From: JAFECT01 sp964432415
GTDB lineage: Bacteria > Pseudomonadota > Alphaproteobacteria > Caulobacterales > Caulobacteraceae
NCBI GenBank assembly: GCA_964432415.1
Contig: CAYSNW010000014.1
Coordinates: forward strand, 1-64,000
Length of the DNA: 64,000 nt
Direction of reading: 5' to 3'
The number at the start of each line of letters is the position of its first letter. Position 1 is the stretch's first letter. A model generated the notes under the pieces. That model was not told the origin of the DNA. It made no database searches and worked only from the letters and a program-made list of their open reading frames with translations. Position numbers and translations under genes: made by a program. Shown piece by piece: positions 42,999-49,541 of this stretch.

Positions 42999-44030
42999 TC
43001 AGCCCTTTGCGGGCTTGAGCAGATAGTGGCTGACCGCCCACTCGCGCCCGCCGCTGTCGCCGAACAGCCCGGCGGTGGCCAGGAAGAACAGCCGCCAGCG
43101 CTGCTCCCACAGCCTGGCGTCCTTGCCGTAGGTCTCCTTCAGGATCGGACGGATCTCGTCGATGCGGCGGTCGAAATTGGCCAGCCAGTCCATCGCGGTG
43201 CGGGCATAGTTGGTCCCGTTCCACACCCGGTCGGCCTCGACCTCGAACAGGTCGGGGAACTGCCGCATCAGGTTGTGGCTGGGCATGATGCCGCCGGTGA
43301 AGAAGTGCTGGGCGATCCAGTCGGACTTGTCGTTCTGGTCGAAACGATAGGGCGAGGACCGGTGGGTGAAGACATGGATGAAAACGCGCCCCTCCGGCCG
43401 TACCCAGGTCCTCACCCGCTCCAGCAGGGCGCGCCAGTTGGACATGTGTTCGAACATCTCCACTGACACGACCCGGTCGAAGCGGTCGGCCGTCTCGAAC
43501 GCGTTCATGTCGCAGGTGATGACCTTCAGGTTCTTCAGCCCCCGGTCCGCCGCGCGCGCCTCGATGTGGCGCCGCTGGCCGTGCGAGTTGGACACCGCTG
43601 TGATCCGCGCATTGGGATAGTGTTGGGCCATCCACAGCGACAGCGATCCCCAGCCGCAGCCCAGCTCCAGGATGTCCTGGCCGTCCTTGAGCCCTGCGAA
43701 GGCGCAGGTCTGCTTCAGGGCGTCGGCCTCGGCCTGGCCAAGCGTGTCGGCGCCGTCCTCGTAGAAGCAGCAGCTGTATTTCAGGTGGGGGCCCAGCGCC
43801 CGTTCGAAGAAGCCCGCCGGCACCTCATAGTGCTGGCTGTTGGCCGCCTCGACGTGCTCAGCGATGGGCCGGCCGCGCATGTCCTCGGCAAAGCGCGCCT
43901 CGATGTCGGCGGGCGGGCTGGCCAGCCGCCGCCGCGCCCCGGCCACCAGCCAGGCCACCGCCTGACGGCGCAGGAAGTCCGGAACCGGCGCGGCCTCGAA
44001 GGCCTGCACGGTGGTGGCGAGAAGCGTCAT
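42999..44030 (-). CDS. Cyclopropane-fatty-acyl-phospholipid synthase-family methyltransferase
   Basis: 343 residues. The SAM-binding core reads DILELGCGWGSLSLWMAQ (motif I), ITAVSNSHGQRRHIE and FDRVVSVEMFEHM. SQHYEVPAGFFERALGPHLKYSCCFYEDG is the CFAS lipid-site signature. It transfers a methyl group from SAM to an unsaturated acyl chain of membrane phospholipid. In Rhodobacter, relatives belong to the RpoE-ChrR response to singlet oxygen. Here it lies in the same direction as sigma-chrR-DUF1295, separated by a 257-base spacer that holds a REP-type repeat. Confidence 0.9.
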   Translation of the reverse strand: MTLLATTVQAFEAAPVPDFLRRQAVAWLVAGARRRLASPPADIEARFAEDMRGRPIAEHVEAANSQHYEVPAGFFERALGPHLKYSCCFYEDGADTLGQAEADALKQTCAFAGLKDGQDILELGCGWGSLSLWMAQHYPNARITAVSNSHGQRRHIEARAADRGLKNLKVITCDMNAFETADRFDRVVSVEMFEHMSNWRALLERVRTWVRPEGRVFIHVFTHRSSPYRFDQNDKSDWIAQHFFTGGIMPSHNLMRQFPDLFEVEADRVWNGTNYARTAMDWLANFDRRIDEIRPILKETYGKDARLWEQRWRLFFLATAGLFGDSGGREWAVSHYLLKPAKG

Positions 44031-44078
44031 CGACGGAACTCCTTGGGTCTGGAACAGCGTCAGATCGAAATCAGGGTC

Positions 44079-44266
44079 TTTCCCCCCTCGCGGGGGAAGG
44101 TGGCGACGTCAGGAGCCGGATGGGGGGCGGCGCAACCGGCTGGAGCTTGAGAACCGCGCCTGTGAGCGGCTTTGAGGGACCGGGGGGATCGCGCGACCTC
44201 GGCCGACGTGACCGCGGCCCCCCATCCGAGCCCTTCGGGCCCACCTTCCCCCTCGTGGAGGGAAGG
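44079..44266. repeat. REP-type inverted pair (copy A)
   Basis: Two inverted arms, each with a TTCCCCCCTCGCGGGGGAAGG-like palindrome core and a GGATGGGGGGC motif, face each other across about 90 bases. The same element occurs at 49596-49742. It lies in the spacer between cfa-like and DUF1295 genes. Such elements resemble the REP/BIME repeats common in Caulobacterales genomes. Confidence 0.75.
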
Positions 44267-44287
44267 ACGTGAATTCTACGCTTGAAC

Positions 44288-45112
44288 TCATGGACGTCGC
44301 CTCGGCGGCAGCGGCACGAAGGCCGAAGTCCGGGCCTGGTAGTCGCGCCAGAGGTCGCCGCGGCTGGCCAGCATGGTGCGTTCCAGCGCGGGAACCCCGG
44401 TGCCGAAGCGCAGGATCAGGAACATCACCACCGGCGCGGTCAGCGACCACCAGCTCATCGGGTCGGCGGGGTGGAAGGCGATGGCCGGCCAGGCCAGCCA
44501 CACGATCCATTCGAAGAAGTAGTTGGGATGCCGCGACCAGGCCCACAGGCCCTGGTCCATCACCTTGCCCTTGTTGGCGGGATCGGCGCGAAAGCGGTTC
44601 ATCTGGCCGTCGGCGACGGCTTCGCCCCCGACCGCGACCAGCCAGATCAGGGCGGCCATGGCGTCGCGCAGGCTGAGCGACGGCGCCGGATCGCGCGCCG
44701 CCAGGATCACCGACACCGACAGGATCGCCGCCGCCGGCACCTGGATCAGGGCGAAGATCAGAAGGTTGCGCTGATAGGCCTTGCCCCACTTCTGGCGCAG
44801 GCCCGCATAGCGGGTGTCCTCATGCGGCGACTTCGCTACCCGAAGCGCGATGTAGCCGCCCAGGCGAAGGGCCCAGAGCGCGATCAGCACGGCCACCAGC
44901 ATCTGGCGCGGGCTCGTCGCGACATCTTCTTCCGGCGGGACCAGGGCGGCGATGGCCAGCAGCCCTCCGGTCCCGAAGGTCCAGAACACGTCGACCCAGC
45001 CGGTGTTGCGCGCGGCCGCCTGGAACAGCCAGGCCAGGCCCATGACGCCGGCCATGCCCAGGAACACGCAGCCGATCAGTTCGGGCAGCGCCATCGGCGT
45101 CTGAAAGATCAT
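44288..45112 (-). CDS. DUF1295 membrane protein (steroid 5-alpha-reductase-like)
   Basis: 274 residues, about seven membrane segments. The isoprenylcysteine methyltransferase/5-alpha-reductase-like signature is near the C-terminus: DQGLWAWSRHPNYFFEWIVWLAW and ERTMLASRGDLWRDYQARTSAFVP. ARNTGWVDVFWTFG is the DUF1295 opening. The ATG overlaps the chrR stop by one base (TGATG), so translation is probably coupled. The role in the ECF cluster is likely lipid modification or desaturation; inference. Confidence 0.9.
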   Translation of the reverse strand: MIFQTPMALPELIGCVFLGMAGVMGLAWLFQAAARNTGWVDVFWTFGTGGLLAIAALVPPEEDVATSPRQMLVAVLIALWALRLGGYIALRVAKSPHEDTRYAGLRQKWGKAYQRNLLIFALIQVPAAAILSVSVILAARDPAPSLSLRDAMAALIWLVAVGGEAVADGQMNRFRADPANKGKVMDQGLWAWSRHPNYFFEWIVWLAWPAIAFHPADPMSWWSLTAPVVMFLILRFGTGVPALERTMLASRGDLWRDYQARTSAFVPLPPRRRP

Positions 45113-45792
45113 CAGACCCCCGTCAGCGCCGCGACCACCCGGCCCAGCCGGTCGGCGGGCGCGATGCCGCCTTCGGAGGCGATCAGGCAGACGCAGCCGC
45201 CGTCGTCCATCTCGGCCGAGGGCTGGTGGGTCAGGTCGCTGTCGCACTCCACGAAGTCGCCGGGGCGGAAGACGGTATCGCCGTCACGCAGGGCGCCGGA
45301 CAGGACAAGGGTGAACTCAGGCCCGTGGTGGCTGTGCTTGAGCCCCTTCATGCCGCCGGGCACTCGCAGCAGATAGACGCGGTCGCCGTCCTCGGTGTCG
45401 ATGTCGACGGTCTGGACCCAGGCGCCGGGACCTATCCACCGCCGCCGGCGGAGCTTCAGGCGCTCCGCCAGCGGACGGTGGTCCCGGGGGGTATCCAGCA
45501 GGGGGGGGGAGACGGAGCCCCCCCGGGAGTTCAAGGGCTCAAGCGCCGGTTCGGGAGCGGCCTCGGGCCGCTCGATCCGGGCGAGCAGATGGGACAGGGC
45601 GTCGTCGGCCATCGCCGTGGGCGCCGCCTCGTCCAGCAGGTCGCCGCCGGCGGCCTCGAACAGGGCGACCGCGCGCCGGCAGGCCGGGCAGCGCTCCAGG
45701 TGCGCGGCGATGACGACATCGAAGCCGGGCTTCAACGTTCCGGCCGAATAGGCGGCCAGCACGGCGTCATCGGGATGGTGGGACGCACTCAC
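45112..45792 (-). CDS. chrR: ChrR-type zinc anti-sigma factor with cupin domain
   Basis: 226 residues from GTG 45792, which overlaps the sigma-factor stop by 4 bases and has GGAGGA upstream. The N-terminal ZAS domain has the zinc motif H-x3-C-x2-C (AAHLERCPACRRAV). The C-terminal cupin (about 115-215) has YLLRVPGGMKGLKHSHHGPEFTLVLSG and GDFVECDSDLTHQP with metal-binding His/Glu. It holds the ECF sigma inactive until an oxidant, singlet oxygen in Rhodobacter, destabilises it. The linker between the domains is encoded by a G9 run and a C7 run in a hairpin, which is odd. Confidence 0.92.
   Translation of the reverse strand: MSASHHPDDAVLAAYSAGTLKPGFDVVIAAHLERCPACRRAVALFEAAGGDLLDEAAPTAMADDALSHLLARIERPEAAPEPALEPLNSRGGSVSPPLLDTPRDHRPLAERLKLRRRRWIGPGAWVQTVDIDTEDGDRVYLLRVPGGMKGLKHSHHGPEFTLVLSGALRDGDTVFRPGDFVECDSDLTHQPSAEMDDGGCVCLIASEGGIAPADRLGRVVAALTGV
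45501..45524. repeat. G9/C7 homopolymer hairpin inside chrR
   Basis: Nine consecutive G at 45501-45509 and seven C at 45518-45524 form a 7-bp GC stem with an 8-base loop. They encode part of the linker between the ZAS and cupin domains. Runs of this length are prone to slippage. Confidence 0.7.
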
Positions 45793-46358
45793 AACAGATC
45801 CTCCAGGCATTCGCGCAGGCGGGCCATGGCCAGCCGGACGCGCGATTTCACCGTGCCCAACGGTATGCCGAGCTCGGTAGCGATCTCGGATTGCGGCTTC
45901 TCCTGGAAGAAGGACAGCCGGACCACCCGGGCCTGCTCCTCGGAGAGGGATTTCATGGCCTCACGCACGCGGCTGTCGCGCTCCGCGCCATAGACGATGG
46001 CGTCCGGCGGGGCCGAATCGTCGGCCTCCTCGACGTACTCCAGGGTGTAGGCCAGCGCCGAACGCTCGCGCCGGGCGGCGTCGATGCGCAGGTTCCTCGC
46101 GATGGTGAAGATCCAGGTCGAGGCGCCGGCGCGGCCGCGGTCGAAATAGGCCGCCTTGCGCCAGACCATCATCAGGGTTTCCTGCGCCAGGTCCTCGGCG
46201 GCCGCGGCGTTGGTCCCCAGGCTCAGGAGATAGCTCTTCACCCGCGGCGCGAACTGCTGGAACAGGCCGGCGAAGGCTGAGCGGTCCTGGCTTTCGGCCA
46301 CGCGCACGATCAGGTCGGCGGGGTCCGGAGCGGCGGCGGTCGAGGATGCGCCCGTCAT
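45789..46358 (-). CDS. ECF sigma factor, RpoE/ECF11-like
   Basis: 189 residues from ATG 46358. Region 2: FAGLFQQFAPRVKSYLLSLG, EDLAQETLMMVWRKAAYFD and ASTWIFTIARNLRIDAARR. Region 4: SLSEEQARVVRLSFFQEKPQSEIATELGIPLGTVKSRVRLAM, a canonical sigma-70 region 4.2 helix-turn-helix. It recruits RNA polymerase to stress promoters and is held by the ChrR encoded immediately downstream. A TGATCC-N18-TAGAGG motif just upstream suggests autoregulation, with transcription starting at or very near the ATG. Confidence 0.92.
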   Translation of the reverse strand: MTGASSTAAAPDPADLIVRVAESQDRSAFAGLFQQFAPRVKSYLLSLGTNAAAAEDLAQETLMMVWRKAAYFDRGRAGASTWIFTIARNLRIDAARRERSALAYTLEYVEEADDSAPPDAIVYGAERDSRVREAMKSLSEEQARVVRLSFFQEKPQSEIATELGIPLGTVKSRVRLAMARLRECLEDLL

Positions 46359-46363
46359 CTCAG

Positions 46364-46393
46364 CCTCTACTGGCCGAGGAGCCGAACGGATCA
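46364..46393 (-). promoter_or_regulatory. Putative ECF-sigma autoregulatory promoter
   Basis: Minus strand: TGATCC (46393-46388), 18-base spacer, TAGAGG (46369-46364). The -35 equals the Rhodobacter RpoE -35 as I recall it (TGATCC). Predicted start about 46357, so the sigma mRNA would be nearly leaderless. Confidence 0.55.
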
Positions 46394-46537
46394 GCCGGCC
46401 ACGGACCTGGCGCCGGGGGGCGCTGCGGCTGTGGCTCACGATCTCGAAGGCGAAGGCCGTGCTCATGGACGCTGATACGCAAGCTCCGCCGCGCCGGATC
46501 ACCGGATGCGATTTTCTTTGCGCGATGAGCTTGGCGG

Positions 46538-46567
46538 TGATCCGCTGTCGTCCGTCCAGCGTAGTGA
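46538..46567 (+). promoter_or_regulatory. Putative ECF-sigma promoter of the rightward lipid genes
   Basis: Plus strand: TGATCC (46538-46543), 18-base spacer, TAGTGA (46562-46567). Same architecture as the leftward promoter at 46364-46393. It lies 60 bases before the FAD oxidase start at 46628. Confidence 0.55.
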
Positions 46568-46627
46568 TCGAGCCTGGCGGGAGGGACTATCCGGCGGGCG
46601 TTCCGTTTGCCCCGCGTCAGGATGGTC

Positions 46628-47950
46628 ATGACCTCCCAACCCCTCAACATCGCCGTCATCGGCTCCGGCATTTCGGGCATGTCCGCGGCCTGGCTCCTCA
46701 GCGAACGCCACAAAGTCACCGTCTATGAAAGCGCCGGACGGATCGGCGGTCACTCCAACACTGTGGACGCCGGATCCGTACCCGTCGATACCGGTTTCAT
46801 CGTCTTCAACGACGCCACCTACCCCAATCTGATCGCCCTGTTCGACCATCTGGGCGTGCCGACCAAGAAGTCGGACATGTCCTTCGCCGTTTCGCTCGAC
46901 GACGGCAGGACCGAATATGCCGCCAAGGACCTGCTGGGCTTCCTGGCGCGGCCCTCGAACTTCTTCAGCCCCCGCTTCTGGTCGATGCTGGCGGACCTGG
47001 TGCGCTTCTATCACCGCGCGTCCAAGGACATCTCGCCCTCCCAGTCCGAGCTGATCACGCTGGGCGACTATCTCGACGCCGAGGGCTATGGCGAGCCGTT
47101 CCAGAACGACCACCTGCTTCCCCAGGCCGCCGCCATCTGGTCCGCCGCTCCGGACAAGATTCGCGACTACCCGGCCTGCGCCTTCGTGCGCTTCTTCGAA
47201 AACCACGGCCTGATGAAGTTCGTCGCCCGGCCCCAGTGGCGCACGGTCGACGGCGGCAGCCGCGCCTATGTCGAGCGCCTGACCGCGCGCTACCGCGACC
47301 GCACGCGGCTGGGCTGCGGGGTGAAGTCGATCCGCCGCCTGCCCGGTGGCGTCCACGTCCAGGACGTCCACGGCGGGGTCGAGCGATTCGATCAGGTGGT
47401 GGTCGCCACCCACGCCGACCAGGCCCTGGCCCTGCTTTCCGACCCGAGCCCGCGCGAGCGCGAACTGCTGGGCGCCTTCCGCTACACCAAGAACTTCGCC
47501 GTCCTGCACACAGACCCCAGCCTGATGCCGAAGCGCAAGGCCATGTGGTCCAGCTGGAACTACACCGGGCGCTCCAACGACACCGAGGTCTGTTCGGTCA
47601 CCTACTGGATGAACCAGCTGCAGGGCCTGAAGACGTATGAGCCCCTGTTCGTCAGCCTCAACCCCTGGCGCGCGCCGGCGCCCGACAAGGTGATCTCCAC
47701 CGAGCTCTACGAGCACCCCATGTTCGACGCCGCGGCCGTGCGGGCCCAGCGCCAGCTGTGGTCGCTGCAGGGGGTGAACAGCACCTGGTTCTGCGGAGCC
47801 CACTTCGGCTCCGGCTTCCACGAGGACGGGCTGCAGTCGGGCCTGGCGGTGGCCGAACAGCTGGGCGGGGTGCGCCGGCCGTGGAGCGTGGCCCACGAGA
47901 GCGGCCGCATCTGGCTCGAACCCCCGGCGGTGCTGGAGATCGCGGCCTGA
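46628..47950 (+). CDS. NAD(P)/FAD-dependent amine-oxidase-like protein of the ECF lipid cluster
   Basis: 440 residues. The FAD motif is NIAVIGSGISGMSAAWLLSERHKVTVYE (GxGxxG), then GRIGGHSNTVD and PVDTGFIVFNDATYPNLIALFD, characteristic of the MSMEG_0779/DUF1365-linked oxidoreductase group, and a C-terminal WFCGAHFGSGFHEDGLQSGLAVAEQL FAD-closing motif. ATG 46628 was chosen because AGGATGG precedes it; TTG 46607 and ATG 46622 are in frame. It probably acts on membrane acyl chains together with the DUF1365 and cfa-like proteins; in Rhodobacter related genes make modified (furan-type) fatty acids. Translation couples to DUF1365 by TGATG. Confidence 0.88.
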   Translation: MTSQPLNIAVIGSGISGMSAAWLLSERHKVTVYESAGRIGGHSNTVDAGSVPVDTGFIVFNDATYPNLIALFDHLGVPTKKSDMSFAVSLDDGRTEYAAKDLLGFLARPSNFFSPRFWSMLADLVRFYHRASKDISPSQSELITLGDYLDAEGYGEPFQNDHLLPQAAAIWSAAPDKIRDYPACAFVRFFENHGLMKFVARPQWRTVDGGSRAYVERLTARYRDRTRLGCGVKSIRRLPGGVHVQDVHGGVERFDQVVVATHADQALALLSDPSPRERELLGAFRYTKNFAVLHTDPSLMPKRKAMWSSWNYTGRSNDTEVCSVTYWMNQLQGLKTYEPLFVSLNPWRAPAPDKVISTELYEHPMFDAAAVRAQRQLWSLQGVNSTWFCGAHFGSGFHEDGLQSGLAVAEQLGGVRRPWSVAHESGRIWLEPPAVLEIAA

Positions 47951-48732
47951 TGATCTTCGCCACCGCCCTGTTTCCCGGGATCGTGCGCCATGAGCGGCTG
48001 AGGCCCCGTGCTCACCGGCTGAAGTACGGCGTCTTCATGATGCTGTTCGACCTGGACGAGCTCAGCGACCTCAACCGCCGCCTGCGCCTGTTCGGCTGGA
48101 ACAAGGGCGCCCTGATCAGCTTCTTCGACAAGGACCACGGCGACCGCACCGGCGCGCCGCTGCGCCCCTGGGTCGAGCGCCAGCTCAAGCGCGCCGGGAT
48201 CGAGCCCGACGGCGGCCCGATCCGGATCCTCGCAATGCCCCGGGTGCTGAACCACGTCTTCAACCCGATCAGCGTCTGGTTCTGCCACGCCCGCTCGGGC
48301 GCCCTGGTGGCCATGGTCTATGAGGTCAACAACACCTTCGGCGAGAGCCATAGCTATGTCATCCCGGCCGAGCCGGGCGCCGACGGCAGCGTCGAGCAGG
48401 CCTGCGCCAAGGCGCTCTACGTCTCGCCCTTCATGGACATGGACCTGGACTACGCCTTCCGCATCCGCCCGCCCGAGGCGAAGACCTCGGTGGCCATCCT
48501 GGTCAAGGACGCTCAGGGGCCGATGCTCACCGCCTCGTTCGCCGGCGACCGGCGCGAGCTCTCCGACGCGGCTCTGTTCCGAACCTGGCTGGCCCACCCG
48601 CTGCTCAGCCTCAAGGTCCTGGCCGGCATCCACTGGGAGGCCCTGTTCATCTGGCTCAAGGGCGTCGGCTTCCGCACCAATCCGAAGTTCGCCAAGCCGC
48701 CGGCGGTGGCGCCGGCGCAGCGAAACGCCTAA
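47950..48732 (+). CDS. DUF1365 family protein
   Basis: 260 residues. Hallmarks: VRHERLRPRAHRLKYGVFMMLFDLDEL, NHVFNPISVWFCH, VYEVNNTFGESHSYV, KALYVSPFMDMDLDYAFRI, and the C-terminal HWEALFIWLKGVGF. DUF1365 genes nearly always sit next to the FAD amine-oxidase-like gene and a CFAS-type methyltransferase, as here, supporting a shared role in acyl-chain modification under the ECF sigma. The biochemical role is not settled. The ATG shares a base with the preceding stop. Confidence 0.92.
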   Translation: MIFATALFPGIVRHERLRPRAHRLKYGVFMMLFDLDELSDLNRRLRLFGWNKGALISFFDKDHGDRTGAPLRPWVERQLKRAGIEPDGGPIRILAMPRVLNHVFNPISVWFCHARSGALVAMVYEVNNTFGESHSYVIPAEPGADGSVEQACAKALYVSPFMDMDLDYAFRIRPPEAKTSVAILVKDAQGPMLTASFAGDRRELSDAALFRTWLAHPLLSLKVLAGIHWEALFIWLKGVGFRTNPKFAKPPAVAPAQRNA

Positions 48733-48771
48733 GCAGGAGGCGTCGTCCACCGCACCGGGCCCCGCCTTTCG

Positions 48772-49539
48772 ATGAGCCAGGATCCGCCGCCCTCCAGGGG
48801 CCCCAAGCTCACCGCCTACCGGCTCGCGAGCGACAATCCCGTCGAGATCCGCCCCGCGCCGCTCGAGCGCGACTGGATGAACGCCACCAACGAGCGCTTC
48901 GCTTACCGCTGCCTGCCGCTGAACATCGCCAACGCCCATGGCTGGGAGTTGATCAATCCGGTCTCCTTCTCCGCCGGCTGGACCGGCGAGAACGGCACCG
49001 ACGCCATCCTGATCGGCGCTGAGGGCGGCGCGACGGCGCCCGCCGTCAGCCACTTCGGCTACGGCGTCCTGACCTTCCATGTGCCGCTGCTGTTTCGCAC
49101 CGAGCCCGGCTGGGACCTGATGGTGCAGGGCCCGGTCAACCGGCCCAAGGACGGGGTTTCGGCCCTGGCCGGGGTGGTGGAAACCGACTGGGCGCCCTTC
49201 AGCTTCACCATGAACTGGGCCTTCACCCGCCCCGGAACCCTGATCCGCTTCGCCGCGGGCGAGCCCTTCTGCCACCTGTTCCCCGTGCGCCGGGGCGAGC
49301 TGGAATCGATGGCGCCGGAGCTGCTCGACATCTCGGTCGAGCCGGAGCTCAAGGCCCAGTACGAGGCCTGGTCGCGCGACCGCGACGGCTTCAACGCCGA
49401 CCTGCACCGCGCGGGCTCCGCCGCCCAGGCCGAGCGCTGGCAGAAGAACTACTACAAGGGCCTCGACCCCGAAGGCCGCCCCGCGGCCGCCGACGACCAC
49501 CGCACCCGCGTGCGGCTGAAGCCGTTCAAGAAGGCCTAG
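48772..49539 (+). CDS. DUF6065 family protein
   Basis: 255 residues, no signal or membrane segment. It matches my memory of DUF6065: RDWMNATNERFAYRCLPLNIANAHGWEL near the N-terminus, HFGYGVLTFHVPLLFRT, a WTFT-like DWAPFSFTMNWAFT, and EPFCHLFPVRRGELES. Members have no known reaction and are sometimes encoded near 2OG-Fe(II) oxygenases or tail-like genes. Codon use fits the host. The glycoside-hydrolase-like gene begins 2 bases downstream, so they may be co-transcribed. Confidence 0.75.
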   Translation: MSQDPPPSRGPKLTAYRLASDNPVEIRPAPLERDWMNATNERFAYRCLPLNIANAHGWELINPVSFSAGWTGENGTDAILIGAEGGATAPAVSHFGYGVLTFHVPLLFRTEPGWDLMVQGPVNRPKDGVSALAGVVETDWAPFSFTMNWAFTRPGTLIRFAAGEPFCHLFPVRRGELESMAPELLDISVEPELKAQYEAWSRDRDGFNADLHRAGSAAQAERWQKNYYKGLDPEGRPAAADDHRTRVRLKPFKKA

Positions 49540-49541
49540 AC

